The notes below the pieces were generated by a model that had not been told where the DNA came from, made no database searches, and worked only from the letters and a program-made list of their open reading frames with translations. Source: Kluyvera sp036759925 (GTDB lineage Bacteria > Pseudomonadota > Gammaproteobacteria > Enterobacterales > Enterobacteriaceae). Taken from it: a stretch of 64,000 bases of DNA. The stretch spans positions 186,001 through 250,000 of the forward strand of contig NZ_JAPKIB010000001.1 of the NCBI RefSeq assembly GCF_036759925.1, read 5' to 3'. This document shows, piece by piece, positions 27,525 to 37,389 of this stretch; within the stretch, counting starts at the first letter, position 1, and each line of letters opens with the position of its first letter. Position numbers and translations under genes: made by a program.

Positions 27525-30188
27525 TCAACGCTGGAATATCACCCGATAACGACCAGACCCCACCTGCGCGCGGTAACCCTCAGCAACTGGTGCAAAATCG
27601 ATACCGTCCGTCTCCAGCAGCGTATGCGCCCCGTCAAGCACCAGCGTTGAACAGGTATTAGGCGGGATCTCAACGTCCAGCGTCACCGTCTGGCCCCCCT
27701 TCGCCGGCTCCAACGCCCAGTTAACGCCGATATCGCCATAAACCGAAGCGTAGCGCGCCTTCAGCCACTGAAGATTGCCACCGGGAATGGGGTGCAGCAC
27801 CGAGCGCTTAAAGCCCGGCGCAGCTTCTTCGGTGTTGATCCCCGCCGCTGCCCGGTACAGCCATTCGCCGATGGCGCCGTAGGCATAGTGATTAAACGAG
27901 TTCATATCCGGGCTCCACATGGTGCCGTCCGGCTTCACGCCGTCCCAGTGCTCCCAGATAGTGGTTGCCCCGGCCTTCACCTGATACAGCCAGGAAGGGA
28001 AATCCTCCTTCATCAGCAGCTGCCACGCCGCATCGGCCTGACCGTTCTCGCTGAGGGCATGGCAGAAGTACGGCGTGCCGACGAACCCGGTGACCAGATG
28101 CCCATCCTGCTCCTCCAGCAGCGTCAGCAGCGTTTGCACCGTACGTTCGCGATAGGCCTCCGGCACCAGTTGGAAGTAGAGCGCCAGAATATGCGCGGTT
28201 TGCGTTCTCGCCGCCAGCCTGCCGTTCGGGGTAAAGAATTCGCGATGGAAGCTGTCGACGATCGACGCGTGCAGCGCCGTGTAACGTTCAGCATCTTCCA
28301 TGTGGCCGAGCACCTTCGCCGACTTCGCCAGCAGCTGCGTCGACAGCGCGTAGTAGGCCATGCAGGTCAGTTCGTTCGGCGTCGCACCAAAATAGCTGCC
28401 CTCGCGAGCATCCAGCGCCACCCAGTCACCAAACTGCAGCTTCCACGACCACATATTGTCGACCGCGTTGGCCCGCATAAACTCCACCCAGGCCTTCATA
28501 CTCTGGTACTGTCGCGCCAGCGTCTGGGTATCGCCATACATCAGGTACAGCGTCCACGGGTTGATCACTGCCGCATCGGCCCATGCAGCGGACGAGTGGG
28601 TGCGCCCGTGCGACAGGAAGCGATCGTTATCGCATTTCCCGGTCAGAATATCGGGGATCACGTGCGGCACGCCGCCTTCCGGCGTCTGGTCATGCGCAAG
28701 ATCCACCAGCCACTTGGCAAAGAAGGTGTGCGTCTGCATCAGATAGCTGGCGGTACGGCAGAAGATTTGCGCATCGCCGGTCCAGCCAAGGCGTTCATCG
28801 CGCTGCGGGCAGTCGGTAGGAATGTCGACAAAGTTCCCCTTGAGCCCCCAGAGAATATTATGATGAAGCTGGTTCAGATCGGCGTTTGAGGTCTCAATAT
28901 GGCCGGTTGGGGTCATCGCCGAATGCAGCACCACGGCGGTAAAATCATCCAGCGTCGGCGTCCCCGGCCAGCGCTCAATCATCACGTAGCGGAAGCCCTG
29001 GAAGGTAAAGTGCGGGTGATAACGTTCCTCACCGTCGCCGCGCAGCGTGTAGTCAATGCGCTGTTTGGCGGTGCGCAGGTTGTCCAGATAGACGTTACCC
29101 TCCGCGTCCAGCACCTCAAAATGACGCAGTGAAACGTTGTCACCCGCTTCGCCGCGCACGCAAAACTCGACCCAGCCGCTAAGGTTCTGCCCAAAATCGA
29201 GCACCGTCTCGCCTTTCGGCGTAGTGAACAGCGCACGCGGCGTCAGGCGTTCAATCTCTTGCACCGGGCAGGCTGTTTGCGGCTGCAGCGCCGCACGGTC
29301 GGCGCTCAGCACGTTCACCGCGCGCCAGCCCTGCGCCGCAAAGCCGGGCTCACTCCAACCGCGCTGTTCGAGCCGAGCGTCGTAGATTTCACCATCATAG
29401 ATTTCCGAGAACAGAATCGCCGAGTCGCTGCCCAGCCAGCCTCCGTCGCTGGCAATGATCTGCTGGCTACCGTCGCGCAGTGTGACGACCAGATGGCAGA
29501 TAAACCCGGTCTGCTCGCCGTAGTAGTTGCGGTAACGGTTAAAGCTCATATCCCCTTTGTACCAGCCCGCCCCCACCATCGCCCCGATGGCATTCGTGCC
29601 CTCCCGTAGCCGTTCGGTCACGTCCCAGGTCTGGTACAGCAGGTGGTGGTGATAGCTGGTCCAGCCTGGTGCCAGCTCGTCGCAGCCGACCTTTTCCCCG
29701 TTAAGCCACAGCTGATAAAGCCCCAGCGCGCTGGCATGAACCACTGCCGAAACGATATCAGCGCCCTGCGGCAGGGTGAACTCATGGCGAAGCAACGTCC
29801 CTTTCGACTCGGCTTTATCCTGCGATGTCTCCGCTGAGATAAATTCGCCCTGCCACGCCTCGGCAGGCAGGCCGGTGATAAACGAAGCCTCCGGGCTCCA
29901 GTCGCTGCTCTGGCCGTGATTGTCGGTGATGCGAACCCGCACGTAGTAGCGAGTGGAATGCGCACAGACAAACGCAGGCAGCACCACGTTGTTCGAGCGG
30001 TCATCGTGGATGTCACCGCTGTCATAACAAGGGTCATCAAAACTGACCGATGTTGCCAACTGCAGCCGCCAACTGCGCTGCACGACATTGCGTAAGCTGC
30101 TACTGATGGTCCAGCCGAATACCGGGAGCGTCTCGCAGCCCGCCAGCGAGCGTTCATAGTTAAGCGTAACGTTCTCTACTGCCAACAT
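27525..30188 (-). CDS. GH78 alpha-L-rhamnosidase
   Basis: This 887-residue glycoside hydrolase of family 78 has N-terminal beta-sandwich domains, a central (alpha/alpha)6 barrel and a C-terminal beta domain. Diagnostic blocks are VDIPTDCPQRDERLGWTGD (general-acid and binding acidic residues), the ATTIWEHWDG segment with the proposed base glutamate, and NSFNHYAYGAIGEWLY. There is no signal peptide, so it works in the cytoplasm on imported rhamnosides. It follows an MFS transporter by 25 bases and an AraC regulator, forming a compact rhamnoside-use unit. Confidence 0.93.
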   Translation of the reverse strand: MLAVENVTLNYERSLAGCETLPVFGWTISSSLRNVVQRSWRLQLATSVSFDDPCYDSGDIHDDRSNNVVLPAFVCAHSTRYYVRVRITDNHGQSSDWSPEASFITGLPAEAWQGEFISAETSQDKAESKGTLLRHEFTLPQGADIVSAVVHASALGLYQLWLNGEKVGCDELAPGWTSYHHHLLYQTWDVTERLREGTNAIGAMVGAGWYKGDMSFNRYRNYYGEQTGFICHLVVTLRDGSQQIIASDGGWLGSDSAILFSEIYDGEIYDARLEQRGWSEPGFAAQGWRAVNVLSADRAALQPQTACPVQEIERLTPRALFTTPKGETVLDFGQNLSGWVEFCVRGEAGDNVSLRHFEVLDAEGNVYLDNLRTAKQRIDYTLRGDGEERYHPHFTFQGFRYVMIERWPGTPTLDDFTAVVLHSAMTPTGHIETSNADLNQLHHNILWGLKGNFVDIPTDCPQRDERLGWTGDAQIFCRTASYLMQTHTFFAKWLVDLAHDQTPEGGVPHVIPDILTGKCDNDRFLSHGRTHSSAAWADAAVINPWTLYLMYGDTQTLARQYQSMKAWVEFMRANAVDNMWSWKLQFGDWVALDAREGSYFGATPNELTCMAYYALSTQLLAKSAKVLGHMEDAERYTALHASIVDSFHREFFTPNGRLAARTQTAHILALYFQLVPEAYRERTVQTLLTLLEEQDGHLVTGFVGTPYFCHALSENGQADAAWQLLMKEDFPSWLYQVKAGATTIWEHWDGVKPDGTMWSPDMNSFNHYAYGAIGEWLYRAAAGINTEEAAPGFKRSVLHPIPGGNLQWLKARYASVYGDIGVNWALEPAKGGQTVTLDVEIPPNTCSTLVLDGAHTLLETDGIDFAPVAEGYRAQVGSGRYRVIFQR

Positions 30189-30213
30189 AATTATTCCCTC
30201 AATAACGTCGTGT

Positions 30214-31515
30214 TCAGGCTTTCACCCGCATCGTGTCATGTGACGCAGCCCGCGCATCCGCCGCCGCGACCATTTCCGTTTCTGCATTAAATTCATTACG
30301 CTGCTTGCCGTGGAAGCACAGCCAGCCAATGACCATGCCGACGACCACAACCGCCGTCAGCAGGCAGTAGAGCACCATCGGCCCGGCGCTCAGCAGCACC
30401 GGTGTGACGAAGGCCAGCAGGCCGCAGGTCAAGCGGGCCACGCCGACGATCACCCCCTGGGCGGTGGCGCGCAGCATGGTCGGGAACGACTCCTGAGCCC
30501 ACACTTTCATGATCCCTTCAAAGGCAAAGCCGGTACCGATATTGGTAAACAGCAGGCAGCAAAACCATGAGAGCGGCGAGAAATTCAGCAGTACCGGCAC
30601 AAAGTAGCCGCCGGACATCATCACCGCGCCAAAGATGAAAAAGGGAATGCGCTTTGAAGTATCAACAATGCGCATAAACAGCAGTCCCGAGGCGACGCTG
30701 ACCGGCAGGATCAACAGCCCCCAGAGCGAGTTGGTGCTCACCGAGATCCCCACCACGTTGACGGCGACAAAGGTGCCAAACTGCCCACCGGTATTGGCCG
30801 CCAGATTGGTGAAGGTGTAAAAAGCGCATAGAGAGAGAAACGGCCACAGGTATGTGCGATCCAGCAGGTCGCGCCAACCGTTTTTCTGCGCACGGACCGT
30901 CGCCACGCCCCGACGCTGCTCGTCGCGAGCGGCGAGCCACAGCGGCGATTCAGGAATCGACCAGCGCAGGATCAGCAGCACTGCCGCCACCAACCCGACG
31001 TGCATATACATGATCTGCGCGCCAATCCGCCCCCAATCGCCCACGACCGCTGAGATCCCCATCGTCGCGCCGATCCCCACCAGCCACAGCAGGTTCGACA
31101 GGCCGATAATTTTGCCGCGGTTATCATCGTTCGCCGCTTCAGAGATGGTCGCCAGCGACACCGGTAAATCGGCCCCGGTAGCCAATCCCACCAGCAGCGT
31201 ACCAATGACCAGGAAGTGGAAGCTCAGCCCAAACGCCAACGCCAGCGTGCCGATAACGATCATCGCCATGGTGATAATAAAGACGTTACGCCGTCCAATG
31301 CGGTCGCCAAGCCGGCCACCGCAGAACGCCCCGGCGGCAATACAGAGGGTTAACAGGCCAGATAAAATGCCAATTTCTAGCGCGGTAATGCCAATGGTTT
31401 TTTGATAAATAACCAGCGCGGTACCATTAGAGACAATGGCGGCAGAATCAATATACGATGCCATTCCTGACACCACCCCAATATACCAGGGGCCGGGTGT
31501 GCTATTTCTTGCCAT
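30214..31515 (-). CDS. MFS transporter, probably for rhamnosides
   Basis: This 433-residue major facilitator protein has twelve predicted helices and the MFS signature GRLGDRIGRRNVF between helices 2 and 3. A charged central loop (ESPLWLAARDEQRRG) resembles the sugar porter and metabolite:H+ symporter subfamilies. Its substrate is inferred from its position: the alpha-L-rhamnosidase gene starts 25 bases after its stop codon. It is unrelated in sequence to the GPH transporters elsewhere in the window. Confidence 0.82.
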   Translation of the reverse strand: MARNSTPGPWYIGVVSGMASYIDSAAIVSNGTALVIYQKTIGITALEIGILSGLLTLCIAAGAFCGGRLGDRIGRRNVFIITMAMIVIGTLALAFGLSFHFLVIGTLLVGLATGADLPVSLATISEAANDDNRGKIIGLSNLLWLVGIGATMGISAVVGDWGRIGAQIMYMHVGLVAAVLLILRWSIPESPLWLAARDEQRRGVATVRAQKNGWRDLLDRTYLWPFLSLCAFYTFTNLAANTGGQFGTFVAVNVVGISVSTNSLWGLLILPVSVASGLLFMRIVDTSKRIPFFIFGAVMMSGGYFVPVLLNFSPLSWFCCLLFTNIGTGFAFEGIMKVWAQESFPTMLRATAQGVIVGVARLTCGLLAFVTPVLLSAGPMVLYCLLTAVVVVGMVIGWLCFHGKQRNEFNAETEMVAAADARAASHDTMRVKA

Positions 31516-31620
31516 AACGTATCCCTTAATGCTGAGAAGTGAAAGAAGACGCGTGCAGAATCCCCTCTCACCGCGATTGTTGAGATAAAATTACTGTCGT
31601 TTTTTGTTATTAGCCGAAAA

Positions 31621-32472
31621 TCAGATCTGCGTTAACACCCGTGAATGCAGTTCTCGTTCATGGGTGGGTGAATAATTAAAATAGCGTTTGTACGATTCGG
31701 TTAATCTAATCGCATTCATAAAGCCGCAGCGCGCGGCTATTTCGCTGACCGTTTTGTCGGTAGTGCGGAGCAGTTCCTGGGCTTTGAGCACCCGAAACAG
31801 CATCTGAAATTTCACCGGGGTGTAGCCGGTAATGCGTTTGATAAAGCGAAACATCGTGCGCCGCGCGACGCCGTTGTCATCGCTAAGTGCGCTCCAGTCG
31901 AGCTGCCGAAGGCTGTTGGATTTCAGCGTTTTGATAAGACTTGCGCGTCCTTTTTCCTCGACGCTAAGCGTCTCTCCCTGACGGCCACATAGGCAAAGCG
32001 TGTTGATCACGTTGAGAAATGCCGCTTCACACTGCGAAAAATAGAGCGTGTCGTAGTCGTGCTCATTGCGCGCAATGATCTGCTCGCTCCAACCTTCAAT
32101 ATTTGCCAGTTCACTCGACGTCAGCGTGCGGTCCTTACGCGACTGCAGCTGCGTTGTCACGCACTGCAACAGCGTGTCGATATGCTGTAAAAAATGAAAG
32201 TTGTGATTTCTGCGAATTAATATATTAATCACCGACAGGTGATTAGTCGAAACGTAGCTATGCGTATCATTTTTTGTAACGAGAAAGAAATCACCCTTAC
32301 AAATAAAGTGGACAATATCATTAATAATATGAAACCCGCTGCCATCGCGGACAATAACCAATTCATCAAATTCATGCCCATGTACACCTTCCATTAACTG
32401 ATTGTCCATGGTGAAAAGGCAAAATGCATGCTGCTCTGAATGAAAAAAATCACTGTCGCGTAATATTCGCAT
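31621..32472 (-). CDS. AraC-family transcriptional regulator (RhaS/RhaR-like)
   Basis: This 283-residue regulator has an N-terminal cupin-like sensing domain (HGHEFDELVIVRDGSGFHIIND) and a C-terminal double helix-turn-helix domain (about 185-283) whose last part reads SEIAARCGFMNAIRLTESYKRYFNYSPTHER. The ATG at 32472 is preferred because GGGAG lies five bases upstream. It lies directly upstream of the MFS and rhamnosidase genes on the same strand, so it probably activates them in response to rhamnose or a rhamnoside. Effector and operator were not identified. Confidence 0.85.
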   Translation of the reverse strand: MRILRDSDFFHSEQHAFCLFTMDNQLMEGVHGHEFDELVIVRDGSGFHIINDIVHFICKGDFFLVTKNDTHSYVSTNHLSVINILIRRNHNFHFLQHIDTLLQCVTTQLQSRKDRTLTSSELANIEGWSEQIIARNEHDYDTLYFSQCEAAFLNVINTLCLCGRQGETLSVEEKGRASLIKTLKSNSLRQLDWSALSDDNGVARRTMFRFIKRITGYTPVKFQMLFRVLKAQELLRTTDKTVSEIAARCGFMNAIRLTESYKRYFNYSPTHERELHSRVLTQI

Positions 32473-32667
32473 GAACACTCCCGAATTTATTTGGGCAATA
32501 ACATTCCGACCTTAATGAATAGCAAGGATTGAAAAATAAATATTGTTGCAGGTCTCATTGATAACTATTTAAGCGCAATAATTATGACAAGTCTATATAA
32601 CGGGGTGGCACTCAGGCGTAAGCCAACGTGACGCTGGTTTCATTTTCGGGAAATGCAGAGGGGTTTA

Positions 32668-32745
32668 CCCCGGCGTCGGCGTGACCGCCTCGGCCGGGCT
32701 ACGTTTTGAAGGTAGCCCGGCCGAGCATCGTGACGCCGGGGGCGT
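32668..32745. repeat. REP/BIME element downstream of cheZ
   Basis: Opposed REP units (CCCCGGCGTCGGCGTGACCG...GCCGGGCTAC and GTAGCCCGGCC...GTGACGCCGGGG) follow the cheZ stop within ten bases. No separate intrinsic terminator for the chemotaxis operon was seen, so this element may define the mRNA end. Confidence 0.85.
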
Positions 32746-32749
32746 AATC

Positions 32750-33394
32750 TTAGAAGCCGAGGCTGTCCAGCAGGTCGTCAACCTGATCCTGGCTGGCAAC
32801 CACACCGGCTTTGGAGCTGTCGACCTGAGGGCCGTTGAGCAAGCTATCGTTCTCACGTTTAGGACGAGCGCCCTGCTCAGGAATGTTCTCCAGTAACACC
32901 ATCAACAGCTGGCGCTCAATCTCCTGAATCACGTCCATCATGCGCTTGATAACCTGACCGGTCAGGTCCTGGAAATCCTGCGCCATCATGATTTCGAGCA
33001 GCTGCGCGTTGGTAAAGCTGGTGTGCCCCGGCACGTCGCCAAGGTACTGACGAGTATCGGTCACCAGCTCGCGAGCATCGGCAAGCTCAATGGGATTCTC
33101 AAACCAGGCGTCCCAACGCTTCGTCAGCGCTTTTGCACCCTTCTCCATTTCATCCTGATGCGGCTGAGAAGCCTCCACGCTGTTGAGCGCGCGTTCCGCC
33201 GCCTGCGCGGTCATCTGCACCACGTAGTCGAGACGATCTCGGGCATCGGGTATCGCCTCCGCCGCTTCCGCAATGGCCTGGTCCAGCCCCAGCTCGCGCA
33301 GGCTATCGCGCAGCATACGGGTCAGATTGCCAATGCGGCTAATAATATCCGCGGCGGAGTGTTCCTCGCCGGGCTTGATGGAAGATTGCATCAT
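32750..33394 (-). CDS. cheZ: CheY-P phosphatase CheZ
   Basis: CheZ dephosphorylates CheY-P and so ends the tumble signal. The 214-residue protein has the E. coli length, a long helical hairpin with the catalytic block AQDFQDLTGQVIKRMM (glutamine of QDLTGQ), and the C-terminal CheY-binding peptide DQVDDLLDSLGF. The start is the ATG-ATG pair ten bases after the cheY stop; an upstream in-frame GTG is less likely. It is the last gene of tar-tap-cheRBYZ. Confidence 0.96.
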   Translation of the reverse strand: MMQSSIKPGEEHSAADIISRIGNLTRMLRDSLRELGLDQAIAEAAEAIPDARDRLDYVVQMTAQAAERALNSVEASQPHQDEMEKGAKALTKRWDAWFENPIELADARELVTDTRQYLGDVPGHTSFTNAQLLEIMMAQDFQDLTGQVIKRMMDVIQEIERQLLMVLLENIPEQGARPKRENDSLLNGPQVDSSKAGVVASQDQVDDLLDSLGF

Positions 33395-33404
33395 GTTCGT
33401 CACC

Positions 33405-33794
33405 TTACATGCCCAGTTTCTCGAAGATTTTGTTCAATTTTTCTTCCAGGGTCGCCGCAGTGAATGGCTTCACCACGTATCCGCTGGCCCCAGCCTGTGC
33501 GGCAGCAATGATGTTCTCTTTCTTCGCTTCCGCCGTCACCATCAATACCGGCATCGCTGCCATAGCGCCGTTAGCGCGAATGGTTTTCAGCAGCTCGAGG
33601 CCGTCCATGTTTGGCATGTTCCAGTCGGAGATCACAAAACCAAAACCGCCGGTCTGCAGTTTGTTCATCGCATCTACGCCGTCTTCTGCTTCTTCAACGT
33701 TGTTAAATCCCAGCTCTTTTAACAGGTTGCGCACGATGCGACGCATGGTGGAAAAGTCATCCACAACCAAAAACTTAAGCTCTTTATCCGCCAT
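33405..33794 (-). CDS. cheY: Chemotaxis response regulator CheY
   Basis: This single-domain receiver of 129 residues binds the flagellar switch when phosphorylated. The phosphorylation site D57 (VISDWNMPNMDG), the acidic pair VVDD near residue 12, T87 and K109 (VVKP) are all present. ATG at 33794 is the family start (MADKELKF); a longer frame upstream is not used. It is flanked by cheB and cheZ in the standard order. Confidence 0.98.
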   Translation of the reverse strand: MADKELKFLVVDDFSTMRRIVRNLLKELGFNNVEEAEDGVDAMNKLQTGGFGFVISDWNMPNMDGLELLKTIRANGAMAAMPVLMVTAEAKKENIIAAAQAGASGYVVKPFTAATLEEKLNKIFEKLGM

Positions 33795-33810
33795 AAAATA
33801 ATTCTCCTGA

Positions 33811-34860
33811 TCAAATACGTATTGCCTGTCCGGCACTGATTTTTGCCAGCATCTGCTGGCTTACCTGGCTAAGATCGACCACTTCGCTGACGCCACCGGT
33901 ATTGATGGCCTCACGCGGCATGCCGAACACCACACAACTGGCTTCATTCTGCGCGATGGTCCAGGCTCCCGCCTGATACATCGCGTGCATCCCGGCCGCA
34001 CCATCGTTGCCCATACCGGTGAGGATCACCCCCACGGCATTGCGCCCCGCGTGCTTCGCAACCGAATGAAACAGCACATCAACCGACGGGCGATGGCGAT
34101 TAACCGGCGGCCCGTCGTGAATTTTGATTTGATAGTTAGCCCCGCTACGCGCGAGCTCCATATGTTTATCGCCCGGCGCGATATAGGCGTGGCCCGGCAG
34201 CACGCGCTCGCCGTCTTCCGCCTCTTTCACCGTTATCTGGCAGAGCTTGTTGAGCCGCTCGGCGAACGAACGGGTAAAGCCCGGCGGCATATGCTGAGTG
34301 ATCAGCAGCGCGGGACTGGAGAGCGGCAGCGGCTGAAGCACGTGGCGAATCGCCTCGGTGCCGCCGGTCGACGCGCCAATGGCAATCAGTTTCTCGGAAC
34401 TGAGCAGCGGGCCTGCTTTCAGCGTCACCGGTGCGGGCAGCGGCTTGTGGGCGCTGATACGCGCGCGCGATGCGGCACGCACTTTCTCGGCGATGGTCTC
34501 GCTGTAGGCCAGCATCCCTTCGCGAATACCGAGCTGCGGCTTGGTGACGAAATCCACCGCCCCCAGCTCCAACGCCCGCAGCGTCACTTCTGAGCCTTTT
34601 CCGGTCAGTGATGACACCATCACCACCGGCATCGGGCGCAGGCGCATCAGCTTTTCAAGAAAGTCGAGGCCGTCCATGCGCGGCATTTCGACGTCCAGCG
34701 TCAGTACGTCAGGATTAAATTTTTTTATCAGGTCGCGAGCGACCAACGGATCCGGCGCGGTGGCCACCATCTCCATATCGTCATGCTCGTTGATGATTTC
34801 CGTCATGATCTGCCGCATCAGCGCCGAATCATCCACGGAGAGGACCCTTATTTTTTTCAT
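33811..34860 (-). CDS. cheB: Protein-glutamate methylesterase CheB
   Basis: CheB removes methyl groups from chemoreceptors as part of adaptation. The 349-residue protein has an N-terminal receiver domain with D56 (TLDVEMPRMDG), a linker, and a C-terminal esterase domain with the active-site serine in GASTGGTEA, the histidine in QHMPPGFT and the aspartate in GMGNDGAAGM. It overlaps cheR by four bases, so writer and eraser are made together. Confidence 0.97.
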   Translation of the reverse strand: MKKIRVLSVDDSALMRQIMTEIINEHDDMEMVATAPDPLVARDLIKKFNPDVLTLDVEMPRMDGLDFLEKLMRLRPMPVVMVSSLTGKGSEVTLRALELGAVDFVTKPQLGIREGMLAYSETIAEKVRAASRARISAHKPLPAPVTLKAGPLLSSEKLIAIGASTGGTEAIRHVLQPLPLSSPALLITQHMPPGFTRSFAERLNKLCQITVKEAEDGERVLPGHAYIAPGDKHMELARSGANYQIKIHDGPPVNRHRPSVDVLFHSVAKHAGRNAVGVILTGMGNDGAAGMHAMYQAGAWTIAQNEASCVVFGMPREAINTGGVSEVVDLSQVSQQMLAKISAGQAIRI

Positions 34861-35723
34861 GTTCTTCCCTTACTTAACGCATAGACCGTTTGTCCGCGCA
34901 GGCTGAACTCACGGGCCAGATGGCTGAAGTTTTCCGAATGCCCGGCAAACAGCAGGCCGTCCGGTTTCAGCAGCGGCACAAAGCGTTTGAGGATCTCCTG
35001 CTGCGTGGTCTTATCGAAATAGATCATCACGTTGCGGCAGAAGATCGCATCAAACGGCCCCGGCACCTGGTAGTGGGCATTCAGCAAATTCAGCGTGGAG
35101 AAATCCACATAGTTCGCCAGTTCGGCTCGCACACGCACCAGGCCAGAATGCGGCCCGGTTCCGCGCATGAAATAGCGCTGAAGCTGCTGCTGGGAGAGCG
35201 TTTTCAGCTCATCCATGCGGTAAATGCCGCTCTGCGCCTTTTCCAGTACTTCGGTATCGATGTCGCTGGCATAGACCTTCCAGCGCCCCGGCGCGGTACC
35301 CAGCGTGTCGGCAAGGGTAATCGCGATGGAGTAAGGCTCTTCCCCGGTCGAGGCCGCCGCGCTCCACACCCGATATTCTCCCTGCCGACGCGCGGCGTGC
35401 TCCGCCAGCGTCGGAAAGTGGTGCGCCTCACGGAAAAACGCCGTCAGGTTGGTGGTCAACGAGTTAATAAACGCCTGCCACTCCGGACTGTCGCCGTTGG
35501 CCTCCAGCAGACTGAGGTAGTGACCAAAGTCATCGAGGTTCAGTGTACGTAAACGTCGTACCAGGCGGTTGTAAACCATGTCACGCTTGTGATCGGCCAG
35601 CACGATACCGGCGCGCTGGTAGATCAGTTGACATATCCGACGGAATTGACCGTCGGTAAGCGTCAGGCGCTGTGTCAGTTGACTCAATAATTGCGATTGC
35701 CCATTTGGCAGAGATACAGTCAT
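34857..35723 (-). CDS. cheR: Chemoreceptor methyltransferase CheR
   Basis: CheR methylates glutamates of the chemoreceptors using S-adenosylmethionine. The 288-residue protein has a helical N-terminal domain and a Rossmann fold with WSAAASTGEEPYSIAI as the cofactor loop, and FDAIFCRNVMIYFD. The beta subdomain that recognises the receptor C-terminal NWETF peptide is present. In this window only tar has that peptide. Confidence 0.97.
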   Translation of the reverse strand: MTVSLPNGQSQLLSQLTQRLTLTDGQFRRICQLIYQRAGIVLADHKRDMVYNRLVRRLRTLNLDDFGHYLSLLEANGDSPEWQAFINSLTTNLTAFFREAHHFPTLAEHAARRQGEYRVWSAAASTGEEPYSIAITLADTLGTAPGRWKVYASDIDTEVLEKAQSGIYRMDELKTLSQQQLQRYFMRGTGPHSGLVRVRAELANYVDFSTLNLLNAHYQVPGPFDAIFCRNVMIYFDKTTQQEILKRFVPLLKPDGLLFAGHSENFSHLAREFSLRGQTVYALSKGRT

Positions 35724-35746
35724 AGCGCCTTCTTACATCACATCAT

Positions 35747-37351
35747 TCAGGAAACTGCGGGTACCGCGGCCAGCTCTACGCTCTCGCGCGGGGCCGCCGC
35801 TTTCACTTCTTCCAGGGCAAATATCGATACCACGTTGGTTAAGCGATCGGCCTGGTCAGCAAGCTGCTGCGTTGCCGCCGCCCCCTCTTCGACCAGCGAG
35901 GCGTTCTGCTGAGTGACCTGGTCCATCTGCGTCACCGCCTGTGCAACCTGCTCAATGCCGCGACGCTGCTCGTCCGAGGCGGAGGCAATTTCACCCATAA
36001 TGTCGTTCACGCGGGTCACCGACTGCACAATCTCGGTCATGGTATTGGCGGAGGTTTCCACCAGCGCCGACCCTTCCTGCACGCGAGCCACCGACTCTTC
36101 AATCAGCCCTTTGATCTCTTTTGCCGCCTGCGCGCTGCGGCTGGCCAGGTTACGGACTTCCCCCGCCACCACCGCAAACCCGCGCCCCTGTTCGCCCGCA
36201 CGCGCGGCTTCCACCGCGGCGTTCAGCGCCAGAATGTTGGTCTGGAAAGCAATACCGTCAATTACGCTGATAATGTCGCTGATCTTGCGTGAACTGGTGG
36301 CGATGTTGTGCATAGTGCGAGCCACATGAGAAGCCTGCTCGCCGCCGCGTTTTGCCGTATCCGCCGCACCGTGCGCCAGATGAGACGCCTGACGGGCATT
36401 ATCGGCGTTCTGACTAACGGTGGCGGTCAGCTGCTCCATGCTGGCGGCGGTTTGCGCCAGCGAAGCGGCCTGCTGTTCAGTACGCGAAGAGAGGTCGTTG
36501 TTGCCTGCGGCAATTTCCGAAATCCCGGTATGCATCGCATAGCTGCCTTCCCGCACCTGTCCGACGGTGTCGCGCAGCGATTGCTGCATCGTTTTCAGAC
36601 CGGCAAAGATGGCGCTGATTTCGTTTTTGCCGTAGACGGAAATTGGCCGCGCCAGATTACCGTGGGCAATGTTGTCAAAGTGACGGCTGATGATCTCCAT
36701 TGGCTTAACCACCATATGGCGTACCCACCACAGCGCGCCGACGGTGATCAGTACCGAAATAATCACCATGCCAATAAAGGTGATGGTCGAACGCTGGTAG
36801 TCGCTTTGACTTTCGCGTTCGGCGGCGGAGACGTAGTTCTCGATATTTTTGCGCCAGCTTTCGTAGTCGTTATCAAACTGGTCCTGTGATTTTTGTACCG
36901 GCGCCGCCACAAACTCCGCCAGCTGGTTATTCTCAAGCCAGGCCGTCTGGTGGGCTAACATTTCATGCCAGGCGGTAAAGGTGGTCGCCGTCTGCGCCTG
37001 CAGCTCTTTGTCGTGCTCGCTCATCAGCGGCAATGCCATAAAGCCCTGAAACAGCGCGTCGGCCTGCGACAAATTCTGCTTCACGTCATCGACAATGCTG
37101 CGCACTTCATCCGGCGGATAGCTCAGCGCGGTCAGCGTACCGGCCTTGTTGAGCATGGTGCTGGCCTGCAGCATCGCGGCGCGAGACTCGGTCAAGGTGT
37201 TCAACTGCTGGCTGCTCTGGTCTATCTGATTAATATTGCTTTGCCCATCGCGAAAAGCCCAAAAAGAGAGTCCGTTACTGCCAATCTGCAAAATGCCGCA
37301 GAGAATCAAAATCAGAAACAACGTGGTAGAGATTCGAATACGATAAAGCAT
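35747..37351 (-). CDS. tap: Methyl-accepting chemotaxis protein Tap
   Basis: This 534-residue chemoreceptor has TM1 near residues 8-28, a four-helix periplasmic domain, TM2 near 190-210, a HAMP domain, and a signalling hairpin with the invariant tip (EAARAGEQGRGFAVVAGEVR). The N-terminus (RIRISTTLFLILILCGILQIGSNG) is almost that of E. coli Tap, which senses dipeptides with the dipeptide-binding protein. Like Tap it lacks the NWETF tail and so depends on high-abundance receptors for methylation. The ATG at 37351 has AGGAG seven bases upstream. Confidence 0.94.
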   Translation of the reverse strand: MLYRIRISTTLFLILILCGILQIGSNGLSFWAFRDGQSNINQIDQSSQQLNTLTESRAAMLQASTMLNKAGTLTALSYPPDEVRSIVDDVKQNLSQADALFQGFMALPLMSEHDKELQAQTATTFTAWHEMLAHQTAWLENNQLAEFVAAPVQKSQDQFDNDYESWRKNIENYVSAAERESQSDYQRSTITFIGMVIISVLITVGALWWVRHMVVKPMEIISRHFDNIAHGNLARPISVYGKNEISAIFAGLKTMQQSLRDTVGQVREGSYAMHTGISEIAAGNNDLSSRTEQQAASLAQTAASMEQLTATVSQNADNARQASHLAHGAADTAKRGGEQASHVARTMHNIATSSRKISDIISVIDGIAFQTNILALNAAVEAARAGEQGRGFAVVAGEVRNLASRSAQAAKEIKGLIEESVARVQEGSALVETSANTMTEIVQSVTRVNDIMGEIASASDEQRRGIEQVAQAVTQMDQVTQQNASLVEEGAAATQQLADQADRLTNVVSIFALEEVKAAAPRESVELAAVPAVS

Positions 37352-37389
37352 CACCACACTCCTAAAGGCGGCAAAGACCGCGGATAAAA

